Assembly (NCBI GenBank): GCA_964597945.1
Contig: CAZRAD010000019.1
Coordinates: 1-26,573 of the forward strand
Origin: JAPEKQ01 sp964597945
Lineage (GTDB): Bacteria; Joyebacterota; Joyebacteria; Joyebacterales; Joyebacteraceae
Direction of reading: 5' to 3'
Length of the DNA: 26,573 bases
The position numbers and the translations under genes are program-made. The notes beneath the pieces are model-generated. The model saw nothing but the letters and a program-made list of their open reading frames with translations. It was not told where the DNA came from and did no database searches. Below, in pieces: positions 1 to 7,731 of this stretch. The number at the start of each line of letters is the position of its first letter. Positions within the stretch are counted from its first letter, which is position 1.

Positions 1-2
1 GC

Positions 3-2216
3 AAGTGGATCGCGTACACGTCGGACGAGACCGACGACTACGAGCTCTACATCACCCAGTCGGATGGCAAGGGCGAGACGAAGAAGCTTACCAACGACGG
101 ACTCGGCTACCTCGAAAACCTGAGCTGGTCACCCAACTCCGAACGCATCGCGTTCCTCGACCAGACGGGCACGCTCTACGTTCATACTATCGACGGCGGC
201 CGAACCCGCAAGGCCCACAAGTTCTACTCGTACCACGGAGGGAGCTTCAGCTGGGCGAGCGACTCCAACTGGATCGCGTTCGCGGATCATCCCAGCCCGA
301 ACACGAACTACGTCGCCTACATCTACGACATTGAGAACGACGAGACGCACCAGGTCACGAGCGGCGCGTTCGACGTCACGTGGCCGACCTTCGATCGCGA
401 CGGGACCTACCTGTACTACGCGAGCAACTCCGACTTCGGCACCGGTTCGTACGACGACACGACCTGGGACTGGGTCTACGAGAACACGGACCGGCTCTAT
501 GTCGTGCCGCTCTCGGCCGAGACGGAATCACCCTTCGCTCCCGAGGTCGATGTCGAGGAGTGGGACGATGAGGATGCGGACGCGGAGGAAGAGGGTGAGG
601 ACGAGAACGGGGATGAGGATGCTGAGGAGGACGAGAGCGACGAGGAGGCCGAGGAAGAGGAGCGCATCGAGATCGACTTCGAGGGCTTCGAGCGTCGCGC
701 CATCCTGCTCCCCATCGAGCGCGGCGGCTTCTACAACATGGCCGTCAACGCGTCCGGTCAGCTGCTCTGCACGCGCAGCGGCTCGACGATCATCCTGGTC
801 GACATCGAGAACGAGGACGAGATGGAGCAGGAGGTCATCTCGGACGCCTACGGCTTCGTGATGTCCGGTGACGGCAACAAGATCGGCGTCTGGGGCAATC
901 GCGGCATGGCGATCATGGATGCCGCGCCCGGCCAGGACTGGGACGGTACGGTCCCGACCGACGGAATGCTCGTCGAGGTCGAGCCTCGCGTCGAGTGGCG
1001 TCAGGTCCTCCGCGATGCCTGGCGAATCTACAAGTACTACTTCTACGCGGACAATCTCCACGGCGTCGACTGGGATGGCGTGTGGGACGACTACTCGGTG
1101 ATGATCGAACACTGCGGGTCGCGCGTCGACCTCTCGTACGTCATCGGCGAGATGATCGGTGAACTCAACGTCGGACACGCGTACTACATGGGCGGCGAGG
1201 TATACGAGGACACGCCGAGCGTCTCGGTCGGTCTGCTCGGGTGCGAATATGAGCTCGATGACGGCGCCTACCGCATCTCTCGCATCTTCGAGGGTGCGAC
1301 GTGGGACGGCGACGCGAAGGGGCCGCTGAGCCAGCCTGGTGTCGACGTCAAGGTCGGCGACTACCTGCTCGCCGTCAACGGTGTTCCCATCGATACGGAC
1401 AAGGACCCTTGGGCGGCTTTCCAGGGGCTCGCCGGGATGACTGTGACGCTGACCGTCAGCGAGAAGTCGAAGATCGACGATGACGCGCGCGAGATCGTCG
1501 TCGAGACGCTCGATGGCGAGAGCAACCTCAAGTACCGCGCCTGGATCGAGAAGAACCGCGCATACGTCGCGGAGCAGAGCGACGGTCGGGTCGGCTACGC
1601 CTACGTCCCGGACACCGGGCGCCGGGGCGCGAACGACCTCAGGCGTCAGTTCGAGAACGCGCGCCAGTATGACGCGCTGATCGTCGACGAGCGCTGGAAC
1701 GGCGGCGGGCAGAGCCCGTACCCGTTCGTGCGGATGGTCAGCCAGCCGATCGTGAACTACTGGACCCACCGGCATCAGCGCGGCATGGACTGGGCACCCG
1801 AGTTCGGCAGGCCGGGCCCGACGTGCCTGCTCGTCAACGAGTCGGCAGGCTCCGGTGGTGACAGCTTCCCCTACATCTTCCGCCAGCTGGGCGCCGGCAA
1901 GCTCGTCGGCACGCGGACGTGGGGCGGCCTCGTCGGCATCTCGGGCAACCCGGGTCTCATCGACGGCGGCTACTGCACCGTGCCGACCTTCGCGTTCGTC
2001 GATCTCGACGGGACGTGGGGTATCGAGGGATACGGCGTCGCGCCCGACATCGAGGTCGTGGATGACCCGGCGCTGATGGTCGACGGCGGGGACCCGCAGC
2101 TCGATGCGGCCATCGAGCACATGCTCGATGAGCTCACGAGACACCCCATCCGGCACCCGGACGAGCCGGCCTTCCCGGACCGGAGCGGAATGGGCGTTCC
2201 GGAGAGCGACTGGTAG
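3..2216 (+). CDS. Tricorn-like S41 serine protease, 5'-truncated
   Basis: The reading frame is already open at the first base, so this is the C-terminal 737 residues of a larger protein. Residues about 1-175 carry WD40/TolB-like propeller blades (for example 'LSWSPNSERIAFLD' and 'VTWPTFDRDGTYLYY'). A very acidic stretch follows at about 181-220, then a final propeller part, a tricorn core, a PDZ domain (about 405-490) and an S41 catalytic domain. Residues expected for tricorn catalysis are visible: His353 in 'HGVDW', Ser617 in 'AGSGGD' and Glu675 in 'GIEGYGVAPD'. In archaeal tricorn an Asp follows the nucleophile; here it is Gly618. Tricorn proteases degrade oligopeptides; many bacterial homologues have a signal peptide, but the N-terminus lies outside the window, so location is unknown. 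The stop is followed by a hairpin, so this gene probably ends its transcript. Family assignment is firm; substrate is unknown. Confidence 0.93.
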   Translation, partial: KWIAYTSDETDDYELYITQSDGKGETKKLTNDGLGYLENLSWSPNSERIAFLDQTGTLYVHTIDGGRTRKAHKFYSYHGGSFSWASDSNWIAFADHPSPNTNYVAYIYDIENDETHQVTSGAFDVTWPTFDRDGTYLYYASNSDFGTGSYDDTTWDWVYENTDRLYVVPLSAETESPFAPEVDVEEWDDEDADAEEEGEDENGDEDAEEDESDEEAEEEERIEIDFEGFERRAILLPIERGGFYNMAVNASGQLLCTRSGSTIILVDIENEDEMEQEVISDAYGFVMSGDGNKIGVWGNRGMAIMDAAPGQDWDGTVPTDGMLVEVEPRVEWRQVLRDAWRIYKYYFYADNLHGVDWDGVWDDYSVMIEHCGSRVDLSYVIGEMIGELNVGHAYYMGGEVYEDTPSVSVGLLGCEYELDDGAYRISRIFEGATWDGDAKGPLSQPGVDVKVGDYLLAVNGVPIDTDKDPWAAFQGLAGMTVTLTVSEKSKIDDDAREIVVETLDGESNLKYRAWIEKNRAYVAEQSDGRVGYAYVPDTGRRGANDLRRQFENARQYDALIVDERWNGGGQSPYPFVRMVSQPIVNYWTHRHQRGMDWAPEFGRPGPTCLLVNESAGSGGDSFPYIFRQLGAGKLVGTRTWGGLVGISGNPGLIDGGYCTVPTFAFVDLDGTWGIEGYGVAPDIEVVDDPALMVDGGDPQLDAAIEHMLDELTRHPIRHPDEPAFPDRSGMGVPESDW

Positions 2217-2281
2217 GAGACTGACGGGCTGGGCCGGACGCGATGCGCATCCACGCTGTGCCCGGTCGGTACGTCGATACG

Positions 2282-2311
2282 AACGGGCTCCTTCGTCAGA
2301 GGGAGCCCGTT
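2282..2311 (+). terminator. Hairpin terminator after the tricorn-like protease
   Basis: A perfect 10-bp stem (AACGGGCTCC at 2282-2291 pairing with GGAGCCCGTT at 2302-2311) encloses a 10-nt loop. The 3' arm ends in only three T residues, so this is a hairpin with a weak U-tract. It lies 65 nt after the protease stop and before the next gene's ribosome binding site, in the position expected of a transcription terminator. Confidence 0.65.
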
Positions 2312-2438
2312 TCCGTGTGATAAGGGTGGCGTCGGCTCATGCGCCAGTGAGTCCGCGTTCTCGAGAGGACGGGGAGCGGGCTTGAATCGGGGAGCGACGT
2401 GTGGCACGGTTGCATATCATCATCTCACAGACGGCACC

Positions 2439-2445
2439 AAGGAGG
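2439..2445 (+). promoter_or_regulatory. Shine-Dalgarno fixing a TTG start
   Basis: AAGGAGG lies 5 nt before the TTG at 2451. It decides the start of the tautomerase: translation from here puts a proline directly after the initiator methionine, as the family's chemistry requires. Confidence 0.8.
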
Positions 2446-2450
2446 TTCTC

Positions 2451-2654
2451 TTGCCGACCATCACAGTTGACGGTCCTCCCATCGCCGACGTCGAGAAGCG
2501 CCGCTCGCTGGTTCGAGGCCTGACCGATGTCGCCGGAGAGGCGTTCGGTATCGAGAAGGCGCACATCGTCGTGCTCATTCGCGAGAACCAACCGCAGAAC
2601 GTCGGCATCGGCGGCGAACTGCTGTCCGACAGACGCGGTGGCCGCGGAGACTGA
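2451..2654 (+). CDS. 4-oxalocrotonate tautomerase family protein (TTG start)
   Basis: A 67-residue protein beginning M-PTITVDGPPI. Tautomerase-superfamily enzymes (4-OT, about 62 residues) use the free amino group of Pro1, exposed after methionine removal, as a general base in enol-keto tautomerisation. The sequence runs PTITVDGPP, helix 'IADVEKRRSLVRGLTDVAGEAFG', strand 'AHIVVLIRE', then 'QNVGIGGELLSDR', matching the short 4-OT fold. An ATG further upstream (2382) would bury the proline; the strong AAGGAGG before TTG 2451 argues for the start given. It heads a run with the Smr and flavin-reductase-like genes (17 nt to the next start). The real substrate cannot be told; many genomic 4-OT homologues are not in aromatic degradation pathways. 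Confidence 0.88.
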   Translation: MPTITVDGPPIADVEKRRSLVRGLTDVAGEAFGIEKAHIVVLIRENQPQNVGIGGELLSDRRGGRGD

Positions 2655-2671
2655 TCCCCCGGGAGCCGCCA

Positions 2672-2956
2672 ATGCTGGAAATCCCGATCGACGGGACACT
2701 GGATCTTCACAACTTCCATCCATCCGATGTGAGGTCGCTAGTGCCCGATTACATTCACGAGTGCCGCAAGCGGGGCATTCTCGACGTGCGCATCATTCAT
2801 GGGAAGGGCACCGGCGCGCTCAGGCAGACGGTCCACGCTGCTCTCGATCGCATGGATGAGGTCGTGTCGTTCCGGCTCGCGGGCGATGCGGGAGGCTGGG
2901 GTGCCACCGTCGCGCGGCTCACGCCGCTTCAGAGAGAACAGGAGAGAAGCGCATGA
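2672..2956 (+). CDS. Small Smr-domain protein
   Basis: A stand-alone Smr domain of 94 residues. The hallmark motifs are present: 'LDLHNF' at residues 10-15 (usually LDLHG) and 'HGKGTGALR' at 43-51. Smr domains, found at the C-terminus of MutS2 and as free-standing proteins, bind nucleic acid and in several cases nick RNA or DNA; MutS2-Smr and SmrB act on collided ribosomes or their mRNA. No MutS2 ATPase is attached here. A GGGAG sits 6 nt before the ATG. The last four bases overlap the next start (ATGA), so the two genes are likely translationally coupled. Family call is secure; substrate is unknown. Confidence 0.9.
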   Translation: MLEIPIDGTLDLHNFHPSDVRSLVPDYIHECRKRGILDVRIIHGKGTGALRQTVHAALDRMDEVVSFRLAGDAGGWGATVARLTPLQREQERSA

Positions 2957-3483
2957 CTCGCAATCCGATCCTGCCGGAGGAGCTCGTGGTCAACCCGAGC
3001 AGACTCTGGCTCTCGACATGGCTTCTTCTGACCGCCGGTGATTTCGAGAGGGGTGAGTTCAACTCGATGACCGTGGGTTGGGGGACGTTCGGAGCGATGT
3101 GGAATCGCCCCATTGCCGACGTCGTCGTCCGGCCCGTGCGTCACACCTACGGGTTCATGGAGGAGCACGGCTCGTTCACGCTGACCGCGTTCCCCGAGGA
3201 GCATCGCGACGCGCTGAAGCTCCTCGGTACGAAGTCGGGACGCGACGGTGACAAGATCGCCGAGGCCGGCCTGACGCCGATCGCGTCGGGCAAGGTCGCG
3301 GCGCCCGGATTCGCGGAGGCGGAGCTCATCATCGAATGCAGGACCATCTACTGGCACGACTTCGATCCGGCGCGTTTCGTGGAGCCGGCCATCGAGGAGA
3401 GCTATCCGGACAAGGACTACCACCGTTCGTACTTCGGCGAGATCCTCGCCATCCAAGGCACCGACGCGTGGCGGCGGCCCTGA
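2953..3483 (+). CDS. Flavin reductase-like domain protein
   Basis: A 176-residue protein resembling the FMN-binding split-barrel flavin-reductase-like family. Supporting motifs are 'NSMTVGWGTFG' near residue 37 (the usual 'N.MT.GWG' strand), 'VVVRPVRHTYGFMEEHGSFTLTAF', and 'ALKLLGTKSGRDGDKI', which resembles the loop around the flavin. Members bind FMN and reduce flavin, or carry out other flavin chemistry, with NAD(P)H. The start overlaps the Smr gene by 4 nt and has AGGAG 8 nt upstream. The stop is 16 nt before the next start. No partner monooxygenase is nearby, so a role as the reductase of a two-component oxygenase is unlikely. Confidence 0.85.
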   Translation: MTRNPILPEELVVNPSRLWLSTWLLLTAGDFERGEFNSMTVGWGTFGAMWNRPIADVVVRPVRHTYGFMEEHGSFTLTAFPEEHRDALKLLGTKSGRDGDKIAEAGLTPIASGKVAAPGFAEAELIIECRTIYWHDFDPARFVEPAIEESYPDKDYHRSYFGEILAIQGTDAWRRP

Positions 3484-3499
3484 GCAAGGAGGAAGGACC

Positions 3500-3847
3500 A
3501 TGAGATTCCTGGCCCGTCTACTGATAACGATGATCGGTCTCTGGATCGCCGCGATGGTCGTGCCGGGGATCGTGCTCGACGGTTTCGGCACGATCCTGCT
3601 GGCGGCATTCCTGCTCGGCATCGTGAACGCGTTCGTCAAGCCGTTGTTCGTTCTGTTCACGCTGCCGCTCACGGTACTGACGCTCGGGCTGTTTCTGCTC
3701 GTGATCAATGCCGCACTCCTCGGGCTTGTCGCTCTCATGCTGGGCGGCTTCGCCGTCGCCGGCTTCTGGGCGGCGCTTCTCGGATCGCTTGTCGTGAGTC
3801 TCTTCAGCTGGTGCGCATCGTTTTTCATCGGCGCGAGCGATGAGTAA
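3500..3847 (+). CDS. Holin-like four-helix membrane protein (superfamily IV type)
   Basis: A 115-residue, almost entirely hydrophobic protein with about four membrane segments (roughly residues 5-25, 30-50, 55-75 and 85-108) joined by short loops. The patterns 'LLITMIGLWIAAMVVPGI' and 'LLGIVNAFVKPLFVLFTLPLTVLTLGLF' are typical of proteins annotated 'phage holin family' or 'mycobacterial 4 TMS phage holin'. These are widespread chromosomal proteins of unknown role, and there are no phage genes here. AAGGAGG at 3486-3492 is 7 nt before the ATG. It sits between the flavin-reductase-like gene and the glycosidase locus on the same strand. Lytic function should not be assumed. Confidence 0.85.
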   Translation: MRFLARLLITMIGLWIAAMVVPGIVLDGFGTILLAAFLLGIVNAFVKPLFVLFTLPLTVLTLGLFLLVINAALLGLVALMLGGFAVAGFWAALLGSLVVSLFSWCASFFIGASDE

Positions 3848-3884
3848 GAGCCCCTGGTGATGGCGGCCAGCTGATGGAGCGAGC

Positions 3885-6458
3885 ATGACGAAGCTCTGCG
3901 CAATCCACCATTCGCACACCGACATCGGCTACACAGACGCGCAGAGCCTGATCGAACGGAGGCACGTCGACTTCATCCGCCAGGCTCTCGCCATCGCCGA
4001 TGATTCGGCAGAGCGCCGAGGGCCGCATTTCGACGGGTTCGTGTGGACGTGCGAAGCGTTCTGGGCCGTGGAGCGGTTCCTCGAGGCGGCGACGCCGGGT
4101 GACCGGGAGCGGTTCACCCGCGCCGTGGCCGAGGGCTCGATCGGCATCTCAGCGAGCTACCTCAATTTCAACGAACTCATCGGGTACGAGTTGCTTCTCG
4201 AGTCGTTCCGTCGTGGGCGCGATCTCGGAGAGAAGCTCGGTGTTGCCGTGGATTCAGCGATGACGGCCGACATCAACGGGTACGGATGGGGATACGCCGA
4301 GGCGATGCTCGAGTGCGGAGTGGCCAACCTCTTCTCGTGCGTCCACACGCACCACGGGATGTACCCGCTTGGCGAGACGCAGATTCCGTTCTGGTGGGAG
4401 ACGCCGTCGGGCGGGCGCGTGTTGGTCTGGAGCGGCGAACACTACCACTTCGGGAACGAACTCGGTCTGGCTCCCGGCGCAGCGGCGTCGTACCTGACGA
4501 AGGACGAGTGCGACGCGGAGATGATCTTCCACGACCACTGGGCCGTTGCCGAACTGCGCATCCCCCGGTATATCGCGGGACTCCGCGAGCGCGGATACAA
4601 GTTCGACATCGTTCCTGTGATGGTATCCGGGCTCCGGACCGACAACGGTCCGCCATCCGGGCGCATCGTGGACATGGTCGAGCGTTGGAACATCGAGCAC
4701 GGCGACGTCTGCCGCATCCAGATGACATCACTCTCCGGGTTCTTCGAGGAGCTGAGAGCCGAGGTCGGGGAGAGGACGAGCGAGATTCCGACCTACCGGG
4801 GGGACTGGCCCGACTGGTGGTCCGACGGCCCCGGCGGCAACCCGACCGCCACCAGACTGATGCGTGAGGCGCAGCGGCGGCTGCGGCGCGTGGACGCACT
4901 CGGCGCCGCGGTCGATGGCATGCTCCGGCATGGTGTGGTCGACGATCTTCTGCTCTATGCGGAACATACCTTCAGCCATTCGAATGCGATATCCGATCCG
5001 TGGCATCCACTCGTCACGTCGATCTCAGCGCGGAAGCAGGCATACGCGGCGACCGCGCACGATGCGGTCGTCGGCCTCGAGGATGCCGCGCTTCGACGGT
5101 TGGGCGCGCCCGGACTTGCCGTCGGCGTCCCGCTTCGTTTCACCGTCCTCAACCCGTTCGACTACCGCGTCAGCGGCGTGGCCCGTCTTCCGGTCGGCCA
5201 CTACGAGTTCAACGAGCTGCGGCTCGACCGCGGAGCGCGGGTGCTTGACGCGTCGAGCGGAGCGACGATGCGTGCGCAACTCGCGCACGTGCCGATGGGC
5301 GGTGAGTACCTCGTGTGGCTCGACCTGGCGCCGGGTGAGAGGCGCAGCTTCACGATCGAGCCGATCGAGGGCGATGCGACTCGCGCCGGCGCTGCCGGAG
5401 AGGGCGCGGGCGACGGCCCCGGGAAGTCGTCTGCTCCCGGCGGAACCCTCGTGACCGAGCATGTGCGCCTCGAGTGGGTTCCCGGCGACGGGGTTGTGCG
5501 TTGGATCGACCGGGCGACCGGCAGGAATCTGCTGCGGGCGAACCCCGTCCACGGGGCGAANNNNNNNNNNNNNNNNNNNNNNNNNNNNNNNNNNNNNNNN
5601 NNNNNNNNNNNNNNNNNNNNNNNNNNNNNNNNNNNNNNNNNNNNNNNNNNNNNNNNNNNNGCGAACCCCGTTCACGGGGCCTTCACACCGGTCTACGAGG
5701 TCACACCGATGCACGGTCGGGGCGAGGCCTGCAGCGTCCGCGCGGCGATGGGGCTTAACCGCAAGGGCGATAACGTGATCCGGACCGCCGGGTGTCTCAT
5801 CGGCGAGGGGGCGAGAACGGCAGGGCCCGTCGTCTCCGGCGTGACACTCGACTACGGGGTCGCAGGTTCCAGCGTGTTCCTGGTCGAGCTGTGCGCATAC
5901 GAAGACGAGGCGCGCGTCGATGTCGCAGTCCGGATTCACAAGGACAGCGTATGGGAGCCCGAGAACGTCTATCTTTCACTCCCGTTCACCGCGGGTCCGA
6001 GCGAACAGCTCTGGCTCTCGAAGGCCGGGGCGTTGGAGGTTGGCGCCGCCGTCCGACCACGCATCGATCAAATCCCGGGAACGCTCACCGACTACTACGC
6101 GGTCGACGACGGATTCGCGCTCGTGAGCGACGAGTCCGGCGCCGAGGGCGGTGTCGGCGTCGTTCACGACAGCCGGATGGGCGTGGCGGTCTCCATGCCG
6201 GACTGTCACCTGCTCCAGGTCGGGCCACTCGCGTTCGGAGAACGTCTTCTGGCCGGAGATCCGAGGCTCGCAGACGACCCACAATATCTGTATGCGTGGC
6301 TGATGAACAACTTCTGGGAGACGAACTTCGCCGCCTCGCTTGGCGGCTTCCATGAGTTCCGTTTCTCCGTGCGGTGGTGTGGCCGCAGTGACACGCAGCG
6401 GACCCTGTCGGCGTGCCGAGCAGCCAACGACGGGCTGATCGTCTTCCGTCACGCGTAG
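3885..6458 (+). CDS. GH38-like glycoside hydrolase, interrupted by an assembly gap
   Basis: A large cytosolic-looking protein (no signal peptide) related to the GH38 alpha-mannosidase catalytic domain. The N-terminal 'HSHTDIGYT' (His11 and Asp13) matches the metal-binding H-x-D of GH38. Asp129 in 'TADINGYGWGY' occupies the place of the nucleophile. 'GDWPDWWSDGPGG' and 'AEHTFSHSN' (His361, His365) are further conserved blocks, followed by beta-sandwich domains to the end. It is more divergent than the GH38 gene at 10855 and may belong to a GH38-related subfamily (DUF5054-like) rather than being a true alpha-mannosidase. A 100-N gap falls at 5561-5660; the frame continues across it and the flanks repeat the motif ANPVHG, so the real protein is probably about 816-822 residues. 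GGAG lies 5 nt before the ATG. It is the first gene of the mannoside locus. Confidence 0.8.
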   Translation: MTKLCAIHHSHTDIGYTDAQSLIERRHVDFIRQALAIADDSAERRGPHFDGFVWTCEAFWAVERFLEAATPGDRERFTRAVAEGSIGISASYLNFNELIGYELLLESFRRGRDLGEKLGVAVDSAMTADINGYGWGYAEAMLECGVANLFSCVHTHHGMYPLGETQIPFWWETPSGGRVLVWSGEHYHFGNELGLAPGAAASYLTKDECDAEMIFHDHWAVAELRIPRYIAGLRERGYKFDIVPVMVSGLRTDNGPPSGRIVDMVERWNIEHGDVCRIQMTSLSGFFEELRAEVGERTSEIPTYRGDWPDWWSDGPGGNPTATRLMREAQRRLRRVDALGAAVDGMLRHGVVDDLLLYAEHTFSHSNAISDPWHPLVTSISARKQAYAATAHDAVVGLEDAALRRLGAPGLAVGVPLRFTVLNPFDYRVSGVARLPVGHYEFNELRLDRGARVLDASSGATMRAQLAHVPMGGEYLVWLDLAPGERRSFTIEPIEGDATRAGAAGEGAGDGPGKSSAPGGTLVTEHVRLEWVPGDGVVRWIDRATGRNLLRANPVHGAXXXXXXXXXXXXXXXXXXXXXXXXXXXXXXXXXXANPVHGAFTPVYEVTPMHGRGEACSVRAAMGLNRKGDNVIRTAGCLIGEGARTAGPVVSGVTLDYGVAGSSVFLVELCAYEDEARVDVAVRIHKDSVWEPENVYLSLPFTAGPSEQLWLSKAGALEVGAAVRPRIDQIPGTLTDYYAVDDGFALVSDESGAEGGVGVVHDSRMGVAVSMPDCHLLQVGPLAFGERLLAGDPRLADDPQYLYAWLMNNFWETNFAASLGGFHEFRFSVRWCGRSDTQRTLSACRAANDGLIVFRHA
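5538..5680 (+). repeat. Near-identical 20-bp copies flanking the N gap
   Basis: The bases at 5538-5557 and 5661-5680 match at 19 of 20 positions; the difference is C versus T at a silent third position. Both copies are in the same frame and encode ANPVHG-A. Each contains a CCCCGT/ACGGGG inverted repeat with a two-base loop, the kind of hairpin that can stop assembly. The left contig ends with GCGAA, which is also how the right contig begins. Confidence 0.9.
5561..5660. other. Assembly gap (100 N)
   Basis: Exactly 100 undetermined bases, a conventional placeholder for an unknown distance between scaffolded contigs. The flanking contig ends repeat each other, so the true missing length may be zero or negative. 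Confidence 0.98.
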
Positions 6459-6480
6459 CCCCGTCGGAGGCGAGTTCGTG

Positions 6481-6486
6481 TATACT
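6481..6486 (+). promoter_or_regulatory. Possible -10 element ahead of the CBM9-like gene
   Basis: TATACT stands out in otherwise GC-rich sequence 100 nt upstream of the CBM9-like start and 23 nt after the preceding stop. No convincing -35 hexamer is present at 16-18 nt. Read-through from the upstream glycosidase gene is equally possible. Confidence 0.3.
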
Positions 6487-6585
6487 CGGGGTCTCCTGCG
6501 GGCGCCGGGGTGGAGCCCGCGATTCCTCAGATATCGACCCCGTAGGCCCTCGCGCCGCGGACGGTCCCGAAGAGAGGATGTTGAT

Positions 6586-7716
6586 ATGACACCCCGAGCC
6601 ATGTCGCGAAACGCCGGCGGACTCGTGCTGGCCGCGCTTCTCTGTGCAGCGTCCGGCGCTCACGCGCACGGCATACACCGCGATCCGGACTACGAGTTCC
6701 CCGTGCCGTCCATTGACTGCGCCCCGAGGTCATACGTCTGCCAGCGCGCGAGCGACCCGCTCGTCGTCGACGGCGTGCTCGACGAGGAGGCGTGGCTGAG
6801 CGCCGCGCGAACCCAGCTCTTCATTGATATCCAAGGTGAGCAGCTCCCCGTACCGCGATTCGAGACACGGGCCGCGATGCTCTGGGACGACGACTACTTC
6901 TACGTGGCCGCCTGGATGGAGGAGCCGCACGTCTGGGCGAAGCTCACGGACCGCGACGCGGTCATCTTCTATGACAACGACTTCGAGGTCTTCATCGACC
7001 CCGACGGCGACACGCACGAGTACTACGAGCTCGAGGTCAACGCGTTCGAGACCGAGTGGGACCTTCTGCTCACCAAGCCGTATCGCGACGGCGGCACGGC
7101 GATCGATTCGTGGGACATCCAGGGTCTTCGCACGGGTGTGAGCGTTGACGGGACGCTGAACGATCCGTCGGACGAGGACGCCGGTTGGACGATGGAGATC
7201 GCCATTCCGTGGAAGGTGCTCGAGGAGTGCGCGCACGGCCCGTGTCCGCCCGAGCCGGGGGACGCGTGGCGCGTCAACTTCTCACGTGTCGAGTGGCGGA
7301 CCGACATCGTCGATGGTGACTACCTCAAGTCGGTCGACCCGGAGACCGGCGAGAGTCTCCCCGAGGACAACTGGGTCTGGTCGCCGCAGGGGCTCGTGAA
7401 CATGCACTACCCGGAGATGTGGGGCGTCGTGTCGTTCTCGTCGAGTTCGGCCGGCGCGTACGACGAGGTCGCGCCGTTGCCTACCGACCTTCCCACGCGC
7501 TCCGCGCTCATCAGGCTCTACTACGCGCAGCGAACGTTCCACGGTCGACACGGCCGATACACGCGAGATCTCGCCGAGCTCGGGCTTGCGGACGCGCCCT
7601 TCGACGGAGCGCCGTGGCCGCCGGCTATCCACGTGACGCCGTGGACGTTCGAGGGCGTTCTCACCGGCCGCGACGGCAGAGTGCTCCACGTCTCGGAGGA
7701 CGGGCACATCTGGTAG
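6586..7716 (+). CDS. Secreted CBM9-like carbohydrate-binding protein
   Basis: A 376-residue exported protein. The signal peptide is residues 1-27 (hydrophobic 'GGLVLAALLCAASGAHA', with cleavage probably after AHA). There is no proper lipobox, so it is probably soluble in the periplasm or secreted. Residues about 55-300 form a CBM9-like domain: 'LVVDGVLDEEAW' is the typical opening, with 'YFYVAAWMEEPHVWA', 'DNDFEVFIDPDGD', 'YYELEVNAFETEWD' and 'GWTMEIAIPW' following. The C-terminal tail has 'YYAQRTFHGRHGRYTRDLAELG', which looks like the processed region of a type IV pilin-like fold. The open frame reaches further upstream (6478), but AGAGAGG sits just before ATG 6586 and the signal peptide begins there. 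Such proteins bind mono- or oligosaccharides. Its place just before the symporter suggests substrate capture. Confidence 0.87.
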   Translation: MTPRAMSRNAGGLVLAALLCAASGAHAHGIHRDPDYEFPVPSIDCAPRSYVCQRASDPLVVDGVLDEEAWLSAARTQLFIDIQGEQLPVPRFETRAAMLWDDDYFYVAAWMEEPHVWAKLTDRDAVIFYDNDFEVFIDPDGDTHEYYELEVNAFETEWDLLLTKPYRDGGTAIDSWDIQGLRTGVSVDGTLNDPSDEDAGWTMEIAIPWKVLEECAHGPCPPEPGDAWRVNFSRVEWRTDIVDGDYLKSVDPETGESLPEDNWVWSPQGLVNMHYPEMWGVVSFSSSSAGAYDEVAPLPTDLPTRSALIRLYYAQRTFHGRHGRYTRDLAELGLADAPFDGAPWPPAIHVTPWTFEGVLTGRDGRVLHVSEDGHIW

Positions 7717-7731
7717 CGGAAGGAGAACCAC

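Noticed and set aside
528..2156. Long open minus-strand frame opposite the tricorn-like protease
   Set aside because: It mirrors the codon bias of the real gene, has no recognisable domain and no ribosome binding site.
2382..2450. Upstream extension of the tautomerase from ATG 2382
   Set aside because: It lacks a ribosome binding site and would bury the catalytic proline; TTG 2451 fits better.
3500..3847. Prophage remnant suggested by the holin-like gene
   Set aside because: No endolysin, tail, capsid, integrase or att-like repeat is nearby. This holin-type family is common on bacterial chromosomes.
5561..5660. Biological insertion within the GH38-like gene
   Set aside because: The bases are undetermined N, exactly 100, and both flanks match each other, so this is an assembly placeholder.
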